This document shows, one piece after another, positions 26,124 to 36,652 of a stretch of DNA of 64,000 nt. The notes beneath the pieces are model-generated. The model made no database searches. It had not been told where the DNA came from and saw nothing but the letters and a program-made list of their open reading frames with translations. This stretch comes from RPQJ01 sp963732415 (GTDB lineage: Bacteria; Pseudomonadota; Gammaproteobacteria; Steroidobacterales; Steroidobacteraceae): positions 248,001-312,000 of the forward strand of contig CAVSZK010000005.1 of NCBI GenBank assembly GCA_963732415.1, given 5' to 3'. The position numbers and the translations under genes are program-made. How positions within the stretch are numbered: position 1 is the stretch's first letter; the number at the start of each line of letters is the position of its first letter.

Positions 26124-27408
26124 TCAGGCGGATCCGCGCTGAAATGACCGGTCCCTGCCGGCCATGGCGACCACGGCCCAGGCCGCAGCGACCGCTGCAC
26201 TGCCAAGGAATACGCCCGACAGGCCGAAATGGCCGAGCAGCACGCCGCCCAGCGCGCCACCGCCGAAGGCGCCGAGGAACTGCGCCGTCGCGAATATGCC
26301 CAGCGCTGCACCGCGATCGGTGCCCGGGGCGGCCAGCGTGAGCAGCGCCGGGAGCCGCGCCTCGAGATAATTGAACGCCGCGAAGAACAGCGTGAATGCC
26401 CCCAGCACCGGCCACAGCTGCGCATGATCGAACCCGAGCAGCCCCTGCGCCACCGAGACGAGCATTACGGCGAATACGAATACGGGAAGACTGCGGCTGC
26501 CGCGCTCGGTCACCAGGATCAGTGGAACCGTCCCGGCCAGCGACACCACGAATACGCCCAGGTACACCTTCCAGTGCCCGGCGACCGCAATTGCAAGGTC
26601 GCCGGCCAGCACCTGCGGAACGGCGAGGAAGGTCGCTGTCATTATGAAATGCAGGGCGAACACTCCGGCGTACAGCGGCCGCAGCGCGGGGCGAACCAGC
26701 ATCTCCGCCAGTGCCGAAAGCTCCCGCGACTCGGCGCCGCCCGTGGTCGCGGGTTCCACCGGCACCGCGACGTGCAGCAGCACCAGGCCCGAGAGCGCCA
26801 GCACCATCATGACCAGGAATATGCCGGGCACGCCGATCGCCGCATCGAGCACCGGTGCCAGCACCAGGGCCAGCACGAAAGACATGCCGATGCTGATGCC
26901 GACGAACGCCATCGCCCGGGTGCGAACCTCGGCTCGAGTCAGGTCGGCCAGCAACGCCGTTACCGCTGCGGACACCGCTCCGGCGCCCTGCACGCAACGG
27001 GCGACGATCAGCCCGGCGACGCTGTGGACGAACACGCCGATCAGCGAGCCGGCCGCGAACAACAGCAGACCGGCCGTGATGACCCGCTTGCGACCGTAAC
27101 GGTCCGACCAGCGCCCGAACTGGATCTGCAGCAGCGCCTGCGTCAGTCCGTAAGCGCCCATGGCGAGGCCGAGCATTTCCGGAGAGTAATCGGGGAGTTT
27201 TCGCGCATAGAGCGCGAGTACCGGGAGCAGCAGGAACAGCCCCAGCATGCGGGTCGCGTAGATGGCCGCAAGCGAGCCGACCGAGCGGCGCTCGATCGGC
27301 GTGAGCGCCGGCCTGGATGATTCGTCGCGGGTAGTGATTGGCGTAGTCCCGTGGGGTCGGCATATATTAGCAGGCTGCCCGCCAGTCGTCGGAATCCGGA
27401 CCCCAGCC

Positions 27409-27410
<2 letters not shown>
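26124..27410 (-). CDS. MFS transporter, YajR-like
   Basis: A major facilitator protein of about 12 membrane helices. Helix 1 (RMLGLFLLLPVLALYA), GAYGLTQALLQIQFG and motif A GRWSDRYGRK resemble YajR-type drug/proton antiporters. The substrate is unknown. The start is uncertain. In this frame the only ATG ahead of helix 1 is at 27410, giving 428 aa with a 43-residue soluble leader and sharing the CCATGG sequence with the uvrA start. No GTG or TTG lies between it and helix 1. A rare start codon or a sequence error is the alternative. The position between uvrA and ssb is common in the class. Confidence 0.82.
27338..27368 (+). promoter_or_regulatory. Weak candidate promoter of uvrA
   Basis: TTGGCG (27338-27343) and TATATT (27363-27368), with a long 19-bp spacer, 40 bp before the uvrA ATG. 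No clear LexA palindrome was found around it. Confidence 0.3.
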
Positions 27411-30276
<2,866 letters not shown>

Positions 30277-30294
<18 letters not shown>

Positions 30295-30798
30295 CGGACG
30301 CGAGGTCGTGCGGAACCGGTGACAGACCTCACCGGCCTCGCGTGTCTCCGTGTAGCGACCTTGCGTCTGCCGCGAAATCACGCGGCGCCAGAATGCCAGC
30401 GCCGGCCGGTTGTAGGCGTCCTCGACGACTTCCCACTCGCCCGAAAACCTGCTGAAGAGCAGGGCTGCAGCGCCCGCACCCACGCCGAGACGGCGCGCCG
30501 GTTCGGTCACGAAGAACTCGGACATGCGGTAGTCGACCCCGCGCGGCGGAAACGACGGGACGCGAGTGACGAGGGCGAAGCCGGACCTGGTGTCGCCCAG
30601 CAGGATCACGAACGGATATGACGCGGCATCACTGAACCAGCCCGTGAGGAACTCGCCTTCCCGCTCGCTCCACTCGCCCAGCGCGGGGAACAGGCCGCTC
30701 TTGCTGGCGGAAAGTTCGGACAGATAAGTCCGGTAGACCGCGCGTATCCACTCGCGGTCGGCAGGGGAGTCGCGCGCGTCTCTCAGTGTGACGGGCAC
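30277..30798 (-). CDS. GNAT-family N-acetyltransferase
   Basis: A 173-aa acetyltransferase of the GNAT fold. The acetyl-CoA loop equivalent is RRLGVGAGAAALLF (about residues 101-114), followed by the NRPALAFWRRV helix common in the family. The acceptor is unknown. The start is GTG at 30798. It overlaps uvrA by 18 bp tail to tail and is not in an operon with it. Confidence 0.8.
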
Positions 30799-30871
30799 TT
30801 GGTCTCAGGCCAGGCTGTGGCTGGCGGTTGCCGGGCCCGGAGGCCGGGGCCGGGATTTCCTGGGATGGGTC

Positions 30872-30897
30872 GGGCGGGCCCCGGCCGGGACCCGCCC
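30872..30897 (-). terminator. 3' hairpin after the first Ala-rich lipoprotein gene
   Basis: GGGCGGG (30872-30878) pairs with CCCGCCC (30891-30897). It matches the hairpin after the second copy in sequence, but the U-tract is missing here, so termination would be weak. Bases 30799-30926 contain nothing else recognisable. Confidence 0.5.
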
Positions 30898-30926
30898 TCC
30901 CCGATCAGCTTGCGCTCGGTGCCAGC

Positions 30927-31247
30927 TTACTGCTGCGGAGGAGCAGCGGCGGCGGCGTCGGCAGCCGCGTCGACCGCGTCGCCGGCGGCAACGGCTGCGT
31001 CAGCAGCGGCGTCGGTGGCAACAGCAGCGGCGTCGGCGGCGTCGGCCATGTCACCGGCGGCGGCGTCCCCAACGGCGGCGTTGGCGGCGTCGCCAGCAGC
31101 GGCAGCAGCGTCGGTGGCGACAACGGCGGCGTCGCTCGCGGCGTCGCTCGCAACGGCGGCGGCGTCAGCGGCAGCCTCTTCCTTCTTCGCGCAACCGGCG
31201 AGCATCAGGGCGGCAAGGGCGGCGGCAAGGGCGATCTTGGAGTTCAT
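30927..31247 (-). CDS. Ala/Asp-rich lipoprotein, copy 1
   Basis: A 106-aa protein starting MNSKIALAAALAALMLAGC, a type II signal peptide with lipobox LAGC at residues 16-19. The mature part begins CAKKEE and then consists almost only of Ala, Asp, Val, Thr and Gly with repeated DAA or DAAA units, ending PPQQ, suggesting one extended or amphipathic helix. Asp at +2 is absent, so export to the outer membrane is expected. The function is unknown. The ATG at 31247 fits a GGGGA ribosome site better than the ATG 6 nt upstream. It is paralogous to the gene at 31489-31824, including flanking regulatory sequence. Confidence 0.8.
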   Translation of the reverse strand: MNSKIALAAALAALMLAGCAKKEEAAADAAAVASDAASDAAVVATDAAAAAGDAANAAVGDAAAGDMADAADAAAVATDAAADAAVAAGDAVDAAADAAAAAPPQQ

Positions 31248-31347
31248 GTGCATTTCCCCGTGTGGGCTTGGTGATGGGAGGATATCGATCCCGCAGTCGC
31301 ACGGCGCAAGGCTGAACGCCCGCGCCCGCCACGAGTGCTTGAAACAG

Positions 31348-31353
31348 ATTGTA
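31348..31353 (-). promoter_or_regulatory. -10 box of lipoprotein copy 1
   Basis: TACAAT on the minus strand, giving a leader of about 94 nt before the ATG at 31247. No -35 consensus exists 17 bp upstream, which suggests activator dependence. The palindrome-like site at 31386-31403 ends 32 nt upstream of the hexamer. Confidence 0.55.
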
Positions 31354-31385
31354 GGACCCGCTCGACGCGGGCGAGCCCGCTAATC

Positions 31386-31403
31386 TGTCTCCAAACGGCG
31401 ACA
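31386..31403. promoter_or_regulatory. Degenerate palindromic operator, lipoprotein copy 1
   Basis: TGTCTCCA-AA-CGGCGACA, the same site as at 31963-31980 with two pairing mismatches. It is placed 32 nt from the -10 box, exactly as in copy 2. Both are probably binding sites of the same regulator. Confidence 0.5.
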
Positions 31404-31421
31404 ATCCGCGGCCAGCCACCC

Positions 31422-31461
31422 CAAAAGAAAACAGGGCGGGCCCCGACCGGGACCCGCCCTG
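31422..31461 (-). terminator. Rho-independent terminator of lipoprotein copy 2
   Basis: Stem CAGGGCGGG (31432-31440) with CCCGCCCTG (31453-31461), followed on the minus strand by TTTTCTTTTG. It is 28 bp beyond the stop codon of copy 2 and insulates the promoter of copy 1. Confidence 0.8.
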
Positions 31462-31488
31462 CCATTTCAGCTTTCGCTGAGCGACCGC

Positions 31489-31824
31489 TTACTGCTTGGT
31501 CGCGTCCTGCACGGCTTGACCGGCGTCGGCAGCGGCGTCGCCAGCGGCGGCGGCGGCGTCACCAACGGCAGCAGTGGCGTCAGCCGCAGTGTCGCTCGCA
31601 ACTTCGCCGGCGGTAGCGGCGGCGTCGACGACGGCTTCACCGGCAGCGTCCGTGGCCACGGCAGCGGCGTCGACCGCAGCGCCGGCGGCCTCAGCAGCAG
31701 CGTCGGCGGCGGCGCCGGCCTGGGCGGCGGCGTCCTGGGCAGCTTCCTTCATTTCTTCCTTCTTGGCGCAGCCGGCAAGGGCCAGCGTCGCAAGGGCGGC
31801 GGCAAGGATGATCTTGGAGTTCAT
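31489..31824 (-). CDS. Ala/Asp-rich lipoprotein, copy 2
   Basis: A 111-aa paralogue of the gene at 30927-31247. The N-terminus MNSKIILAAALATLALAGC is a lipoprotein signal with lipobox LAGC, and the mature part starts CAKKEEMKEAAQDAAAQ, continues with DAA-type repeats and ends VQDATKQ. It is probably a single helix anchored in the outer membrane. No named family is recognised. The same ATGCACATG double start follows GGGGA, and the second ATG is chosen. The surrounding leader, promoter, operator and 3' hairpin all match copy 1. Confidence 0.8.
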   Translation of the reverse strand: MNSKIILAAALATLALAGCAKKEEMKEAAQDAAAQAGAAADAAAEAAGAAVDAAAVATDAAGEAVVDAAATAGEVASDTAADATAAVGDAAAAAGDAAADAGQAVQDATKQ

Positions 31825-31878
31825 GTGCATTTCCCCGTTTGGGCTTGGTGATGGTATGTAAATCGAGTCCGCAACCCG

Positions 31879-31907
31879 CGGGGCTCCGGCGGTGAGCCGG
31901 AGCCCCG
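31879..31907 (-). other. 12-bp hairpin in the leader of lipoprotein copy 2
   Basis: CGGGGCTCCGGC (31879-31890) pairs perfectly with GCCGGAGCCCCG (31896-31907) around a 5-nt loop. It lies just inside the predicted 5' leader and is absent from the copy 1 leader. It may stabilise the mRNA or limit early transcription. There is no U-tract on either side. Confidence 0.6.
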
Positions 31908-31924
31908 ACGATTGCATGCAGCAG

Positions 31925-31930
31925 ATTTTA
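31925..31930 (-). promoter_or_regulatory. -10 box of lipoprotein copy 2
   Basis: TAAAAT on the minus strand, giving a leader of about 94 nt. A -35 consensus is missing. The palindrome at 31963-31980 ends 32 nt upstream. Confidence 0.55.
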
Positions 31931-31962
31931 GGGCCCGCGCGGCGCCTGAGAAGCCGCCAGAC

Positions 31963-31980
31963 TGTCGCCAGATGGCGACA
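31963..31980. promoter_or_regulatory. Perfect 18-bp palindromic operator candidate
   Basis: TGTCGCCA-GA-TGGCGACA, perfect 8-bp arms with a 2-bp spacer. It is centred near -53 relative to the predicted lipoprotein start site and 63 bp before the divergent pepQ-like gene, so it could serve both. Confidence 0.55.
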
Positions 31981-32033
31981 ATCCGGCGTCTTGGGCAAGA
32001 TATCGGTTCGAATGCACCCGGGGAGCCAACGCC

Positions 32034-33359
32034 ATGCACGCGGAAGTCGACAAACTTTTTCCCGCCCACCTGGCCGAACTGCGCCGCCGGATGGACCAGG
32101 CGCTGGCCGCGCACGGTTTCGACGGCATCGCGATGTATTCGGGCGCAGCCAAATATTCCTTCCAGGACGACCGCAGCTACCCGTTCCGTGTGAATCCCCA
32201 TTTCGCCCAGTGGGCACCACTGGGCGACGTACAGCAGAGCTTCGTCGCCTATGCGCCGGGGGCTGCACCACTGCTGTGCTTCCACCAGCCGGCCGACTAC
32301 TGGCACCTGCCGCCGTCGCTGCCGAGCGGCGACTGGCTGCGCGAGTTCCGCCTCGAGGTCCTGCGCGACCCGGGCCAGGCCCGAGGCCTCCTCGACCTCG
32401 CCGGGCGCCGCGTGGCGTTCGTGGGTGAATGGCAGGCTGGGTTCGCGGACTGGGGCTTTGCCGCGGTCAACCCTGTCCAGTTGCTTCACCAGCTGCATTA
32501 CGACCGCGCAGTGAAGACTGAATACGAACTCGAATGCATGCGCCGGGCATCGCACATGGCGGTTCGCGGGCACCTGGCTGCACGCGATGCGTTCGTGGCG
32601 GGTGCATCGGAGTTCGAGACGCACCTGGCGTACTGCGCGGCCGTGGGCCAGCGCGATGAGGAATTGCCCTACGGCAACATCATCGCATTCAACGAGGGCG
32701 CCGCGGTGCTGCACTACCAGCACCTCGACCGCGGCCGTGGTGGCGCGCGACGCTCGTTCCTGATCGACGCTGGCGCGCAGTTCCGCGGCTACGCCGCCGA
32801 CATCACCCGTACCTATGCTGCACAGGGCGGTGAGTTCGCCGACCTGGTGAGCGGCATGGACGCGCTGCAGTTGAAGCTGTGCGCGGCCGTCACCAATGGA
32901 ACCGACTACCGCGACATCCACCTGCTCGCCCATCGCGAGATCGCGGGCCTGCTGCGCCAGGCCGGCGTTATCGACTGCGGGCCTGACGAGGCTCTGGACT
33001 CGGGACTGTCCGCGGTGTTTTTTCCGCATGGAATCGGCCACCTGCTGGGACTGCAGGTACACGACGTAGCCGGCCTTGCTGGCAACCCATCGGGGGCGGA
33101 GATCCCGCGGCCGGAGGGCCACCCGTTCCTGCGCCTGACGCGCAAGCTCCAGCCCGGCTTCGTCGTCACGATCGAGCCGGGCCTCTACTTCATCGACCTG
33201 TTGCTGGATGCGGCACGGGCCGACGGCCACGGCAACCATATCAACTGGGACGCTGTGGCACGCCTGCGCCCGTACGGCGGAATCCGGATCGAGGACGACG
33301 TTGCCTGCACGTCCGGCGCTCCGGAAAACCTCACCCGCGACGCCTTCGCGAAGCAGTAG
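32034..33359 (+). CDS. pepQ: Xaa-Pro dipeptidase, PepQ-type (M24)
   Basis: A 441-aa metallopeptidase that cleaves dipeptides ending in proline. The N-terminal creatinase-like domain spans about residues 1-165 and the pita-bread catalytic domain follows. The two-metal ligands are visible: two Asp in LIDAGAQFRGYAADITRTY, His in FPHGIGHLLGLQVHD, Glu in VTIEPGLYF and Glu in GGIRIEDDV. The length fits PepQ rather than PepP. A GGGGAG ribosome site precedes the ATG. The stop codon shares a base with a large inverted repeat. Confidence 0.93.
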   Translation: MHAEVDKLFPAHLAELRRRMDQALAAHGFDGIAMYSGAAKYSFQDDRSYPFRVNPHFAQWAPLGDVQQSFVAYAPGAAPLLCFHQPADYWHLPPSLPSGDWLREFRLEVLRDPGQARGLLDLAGRRVAFVGEWQAGFADWGFAAVNPVQLLHQLHYDRAVKTEYELECMRRASHMAVRGHLAARDAFVAGASEFETHLAYCAAVGQRDEELPYGNIIAFNEGAAVLHYQHLDRGRGGARRSFLIDAGAQFRGYAADITRTYAAQGGEFADLVSGMDALQLKLCAAVTNGTDYRDIHLLAHREIAGLLRQAGVIDCGPDEALDSGLSAVFFPHGIGHLLGLQVHDVAGLAGNPSGAEIPRPEGHPFLRLTRKLQPGFVVTIEPGLYFIDLLLDAARADGHGNHINWDAVARLRPYGGIRIEDDVACTSGAPENLTRDAFAKQ

Positions 33360-33427
33360 GGGACATTAAATAGGTGCCAGGCACCTATTTAAGAAAAATA
33401 GGTGCCTGGCACCTATTTAATGTCCCC
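33359..33427. repeat. Perfect 32-bp inverted repeat with nested palindrome
   Basis: The left arm 33359-33390 begins GGGGACATTAAATAGGTGCC, and the right arm 33396-33427 is its exact reverse complement. The loop is AAGAA. Each arm contains its own palindrome (AGGTGCC-A-GGCACCT). It is AT-richer than its surroundings, starts at the pepQ-like stop codon and ends 8 bp before the convergent mscL stop. It can act as a two-way terminator. The form also suits a REP-like or miniature mobile element. Confidence 0.85.
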
Positions 33428-33434
33428 CTGCTGA

Positions 33435-33824
33435 CTACTTCTTCAGCAGGTCCCGGATCTCTGTCAGCAGCGCGACGTCTGCAGGCGTAGCCGGCGCCTC
33501 GGCGGGCGGCGGGGGTGTCTTCAGCTTGTTGATGGCCTTGATCGCCATGAAGATCGCGGCCGCGATGATCAGGAAATCGAATGCCGACTGAAGAAACGCT
33601 CCGTAGTTGAGCAGCAGCGGCTCACCGGCCGGGCTGGTGCCGATCGTCACTGCCAGCTGGCTGAAGTCGACGCCACCCACGAGCTTGCCGAGCAAAGGCA
33701 TGATCACGTCCCCGACGAACGACGACACGACCTTGCCGAATGCACCACCGATCACGACGCCGACCGCCATGTCGACCACGTTGCCCTTGACGGCAAATTC
33801 CTTGAATTCCTGCACTACGCCCAT
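33435..33824 (-). CDS. mscL: Large-conductance mechanosensitive channel MscL
   Basis: MscL (129 aa) is the pentameric inner membrane emergency valve opened by turgor. The N-terminal amphipathic helix (VVQEFKEFAVKGNVVDMAVG) runs into helix 1 (VGVVIGGAFGKVVSSFV). Helix 2 (NYGAFLQSAFDFLIIAAAIFMAI) is near residues 73-95, and a Pro/Ala linker leads to the C-terminal bundle helix (LLTEIRDLLKK). An AGGAG site precedes the ATG at 33824. It is convergent with the pepQ-like gene. Confidence 0.95.
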   Translation of the reverse strand: MGVVQEFKEFAVKGNVVDMAVGVVIGGAFGKVVSSFVGDVIMPLLGKLVGGVDFSQLAVTIGTSPAGEPLLLNYGAFLQSAFDFLIIAAAIFMAIKAINKLKTPPPPAEAPATPADVALLTEIRDLLKK

Positions 33825-33902
33825 GTTCCAGCTCCTGATGTTCGAATCGGGAATGACCGTGCACGCAGGCACGGACCTCGGTGGACGATAAGCGCCCGGC
33901 CG

Positions 33903-33933
33903 AAAAAAAAGAAGCCGGGGGTCACCCGGCTTC
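33903..33933 (-). terminator. Rho-independent terminator of the alpha operon
   Basis: Stem GAAGCCGGG (33911-33919) with CCCGGCTTC (33925-33933), 5-nt loop, followed on the minus strand by eight T. It is 25 bp past the rplQ stop and ends the ribosomal protein block. Confidence 0.9.
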
Positions 33934-33957
33934 TCGTCGCAGATCCGACCTGATGCT

Positions 33958-34470
33958 TCAGGCGGCTGCGGTCTTCTTCTTGCGCGGCGCGCGGGGCTTC
34001 TTCTCGCCTGCCTCGGCTGCGCCCGCCTCGGCCTCCGGCGCAGCAGTCTTCTTCCTGCTGGCACGCGGCTTCTTCGGCTTGGCGTCGTCCGCCTTCGCTT
34101 CGTCGGCGGTCGCGGCCTGGTCAACCAGCGCCATCAGCGCCATGTCGGCGTTGTCGCCGGCACGATTGGCCATGTGCAGGATGCGCGTGTAACCGCCCGG
34201 ACGCGTCTTGAAACGCGGGCCGAGCTCGTCGAACAGCTTGGTCACGATCTCGGCGTCGCGGAGCCTGGAGAACGCGCGACGGCGATTCGCCTGGCTGTCG
34301 GTCTTGCCGAGAGTGATCAGCGGCTCGACGTAGCGACGCAGTTCCTTGGCCTTCGGCACCGTGGTGCGGATGGTCTCGTGGCGCAGCAGTGACGCTGCCA
34401 TGTTGCGCAGCATCGCCCAGCGATGCGGCGAATTGCGGCTCAGCTGCCGCCCGGTCAATCCGTGTCTCAT
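33958..34470 (-). CDS. rplQ: 50S ribosomal protein L17 with basic C-terminal tail
   Basis: L17 (170 aa). The core (about residues 1-118, MRHGLTGRQLSRNSPHRWAM...) is standard, and a tail of about 50 residues rich in Lys, Ala, Pro and Glu follows. The usual length is near 130. It is last in the alpha operon and followed by a terminator. Confidence 0.96.
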   Translation of the reverse strand: MRHGLTGRQLSRNSPHRWAMLRNMAASLLRHETIRTTVPKAKELRRYVEPLITLGKTDSQANRRRAFSRLRDAEIVTKLFDELGPRFKTRPGGYTRILHMANRAGDNADMALMALVDQAATADEAKADDAKPKKPRASRKKTAAPEAEAGAAEAGEKKPRAPRKKKTAAA

Positions 34471-34533
34471 CTCTTGTACCGCCTCGACCAGGGGTTGGTC
34501 TTCACTGCCCCTGGCTACTGATCAATGGTCACT

Positions 34534-35538
34534 TCAAATGACGTCCCGGTCTTCTTCGCGCTTCAGGCCGGCCGGCGGCCAGCTGTCGAGGCGCATTCCG
34601 AGCGTGAGGCCGTGGCTCTCCAGGACCTCCTTGATCTCGGTGAGCGACTTCTTGCCGAGATTCGGCGTGCGCAGAAGTTCGACCTCGGTCTTCTGCACCA
34701 GGTCGCCAATGTAGTGGATGTTCTCGGCCTTCAGGCAGTTCGCACTGCGGACCGTGAGCTCCAGCTCGTCCACCGGACGCAGCAGCAGCGGATCGACGTG
34801 GTGCTCGCTCGGCTTGAGCTTGTCCTCGTCCTGGCCCTGCAGGTCGACGAACACCGAGAGCTGGTCCTTCAGGATCGAGCCCGCGCGGCGAATCGCCTCT
34901 TCCGGGTCGATCGTGCCGTTGGTCTCGATATCGATGATCAGCTTGTCGAGGTCGGTACGCTGCTCGACGCGAGCGGCTTCGACGTTGTAGGTGACCTTGC
35001 GGATCGGGCTGAACGACGCGTCGAGCAGCAGGCGGCCGATCGGACGGGTCGCCTCTTCGAAGGCCAGGCGCTGGCCCGCCGGCCGGTAGCCGCGGCCACG
35101 CTCGACCTTCAGCGTCATCGTGAGTTCACCCGCCTTGGTCAGGTTGGCGATCACCAGGTCCGGGTTCAGGATCTCGACGTCGTGGTCGCCCTGGATGTCG
35201 CCGGCGCGGACCGGGCCCGGGCCCTTCTTCGACAAGCGCAGTTCCGACGACTCGCGCGCGTTCAGGCGGATGGCGACCTGCTTCAGGTTCAGCAGGATCT
35301 CGACCACGTCCTCCTGCACGCCCTCGATGCTGGTGTACTCGTGGAGCACGCCCTCGATCTCGGCTTCGGTGATCGCGCTGCCCGGCATCGACGACAGCAG
35401 CACGCGACGCAGCGCGTTGCCAAGCGTGTGGCCGAAGCCGCGCTCGAACGGCTCGATGACCACGCGCGCGTGGCGGGGAGCCGTCGGCGTCACCTTGACG
35501 ACGCGCGGGCGGAGAAATTCAGCAATGGCTGACTGCAT
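34534..35538 (-). CDS. rpoA: RNA polymerase alpha subunit
   Basis: RpoA (334 aa) has the N-terminal dimerisation/assembly domain (RVVIEPFERGFGHTLGNALRRVLLSS) and the C-terminal domain that contacts UP elements and activators (SVRSANCLKAENIHYIGDLVQ). The ATG at 35538 (MQSAIAEFLRP) matches the family. Another ATG 9 bp upstream is possible. It lies in the alpha operon between rpsD and rplQ. Confidence 0.97.
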   Translation of the reverse strand: MQSAIAEFLRPRVVKVTPTAPRHARVVIEPFERGFGHTLGNALRRVLLSSMPGSAITEAEIEGVLHEYTSIEGVQEDVVEILLNLKQVAIRLNARESSELRLSKKGPGPVRAGDIQGDHDVEILNPDLVIANLTKAGELTMTLKVERGRGYRPAGQRLAFEEATRPIGRLLLDASFSPIRKVTYNVEAARVEQRTDLDKLIIDIETNGTIDPEEAIRRAGSILKDQLSVFVDLQGQDEDKLKPSEHHVDPLLLRPVDELELTVRSANCLKAENIHYIGDLVQKTEVELLRTPNLGKKSLTEIKEVLESHGLTLGMRLDSWPPAGLKREEDRDVI

Positions 35539-35556
35539 TGAAGTCACCCCGCGGGA

Positions 35557-36180
35557 TTACTTGGAGTACAACTCGACGACGAGGCTCTCGTTGATGTCCG
35601 GAAGAATGTCGCCCCGCTCGGGCAACGACTTCAGGACACCGGAGAACTTCTTCTCGTCGACTTCGACCCAGTCCGGGAAACCGGTCTGGGCACGGATCTG
35701 CAGGGCCTGCTGCACGCGGGCCTGCTTCTGTGCTTTTTCACGCAGCGCCACCACCTCGCCACCCTTGCACTGGAAGGATGGGATGCTGACGACCGCGCCG
35801 TTCACTGTCACGGAACGGTGGCTCACCAGCTGACGCGCCTCGCTGCGCGTGGTTGCAAAGCCCATGCGGTAGACGACGTTGTCAAGCCGCCCTTCGAGCA
35901 GCTGCAGCAGCGACTCGCCAGTGGCGCCGGGCCGGCCGGCGGCCTTCTGGTAGTAGCCGCGGAACTGCCGCTCGAGCACGCCGTACATGCGGCGCAGCTT
36001 CTGCTTCTCGCGCAGCTGCAGGCCGTAGCCCGAGACGCGTGTCCGGCGCTCGCCCTTGATGCCGCCTGGCGGCACTTCGAGCTTGCACTTCGACTCGAGC
36101 GACTTTACGCCGCTCTTCAGGAAGAGGTCGGTGCCCTCGCGTCGCGAGAGCTTGCATGTCGGTCCAAGATACCTGGCCAT
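35557..36180 (-). CDS. rpsD: 30S ribosomal protein S4
   Basis: S4 (207 aa) nucleates assembly of the 16S rRNA 5' domain and represses its own operon in E. coli. MARYLGPTCKLSRREGTDL is canonical, the S4 RNA-binding domain is at about residues 97-160 (RLDNVVYRMGFATTRSEARQLVSH), and the length is normal. Confidence 0.97.
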   Translation of the reverse strand: MARYLGPTCKLSRREGTDLFLKSGVKSLESKCKLEVPPGGIKGERRTRVSGYGLQLREKQKLRRMYGVLERQFRGYYQKAAGRPGATGESLLQLLEGRLDNVVYRMGFATTRSEARQLVSHRSVTVNGAVVSIPSFQCKGGEVVALREKAQKQARVQQALQIRAQTGFPDWVEVDEKKFSGVLKSLPERGDILPDINESLVVELYSK

Positions 36181-36204
36181 TTTTTGTTCCTCAGCGGCGC
36201 CTGG

Positions 36205-36606
36205 TCAGACGCGGCGCTTCTTGGGCGGACGGCACCCGTTGTGCGGGATCGGCGTCACGTCCTCGATACTGGTCACCTTCAGGCCCGCGGCATTGAGTGC
36301 GCGGACGGCCGATTCGCGACCCGGGCCGGGGCCACGGACGCGCACGTCGACGGTGCGGACACCGTACTCCTGGGCCGCGACGCCCGCCTTCTCGGCAGCC
36401 ACCTGGGCCGCAAATGGCGTGCTCTTGCGCGAACCGCGGAAACCGCAGCCACCAGAGGTGGCCCAGGACAGCGTGTTGCCCTGGCGGTCGGTGATCGTGA
36501 TCACGGTGTTGTTGAACGACGCGTGCACGTGCGCGATGGCGTCGGTCACCACCCGCTTCACCTTCTTGCGCGACTTGCCAGCGCTATGCTTCTTGTCATC
36601 CGACAT
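36205..36606 (-). CDS. rpsK: 30S ribosomal protein S11
   Basis: S11 (133 aa), a platform protein near the Shine-Dalgarno duplex. HVHASFNNTVITITDRQGN and the C-terminal DVTPIPHNGCRPPKKRRV are diagnostic. A 13-bp tandem repeat sits in the gap before it. Confidence 0.97.
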   Translation of the reverse strand: MSDDKKHSAGKSRKKVKRVVTDAIAHVHASFNNTVITITDRQGNTLSWATSGGCGFRGSRKSTPFAAQVAAEKAGVAAQEYGVRTVDVRVRGPGPGRESAVRALNAAGLKVTSIEDVTPIPHNGCRPPKKRRV

Positions 36607-36652
36607 GAGCGGTCATTCCTCGTTCAGTGGCCTCGTTCAGTGGCATGGCCGA

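Noticed and set aside
30927..31824. CRISPR array or tandem DNA repeat suggested by the many GCGGCGTC-type units
   Set aside because: The units are irregular codon repeats (Asp-Ala-Ala) inside two open frames with lipoprotein signal peptides. There are no constant repeat-spacer units.
34490..34515. Terminator between rpoA and rplQ (CCAGGGG paired with CCCCTGG)
   Set aside because: The loop is long (about 13 nt), there is no U-tract, and rplQ must be transcribed with rpoA. It is more likely part of the CCAG repeat family.
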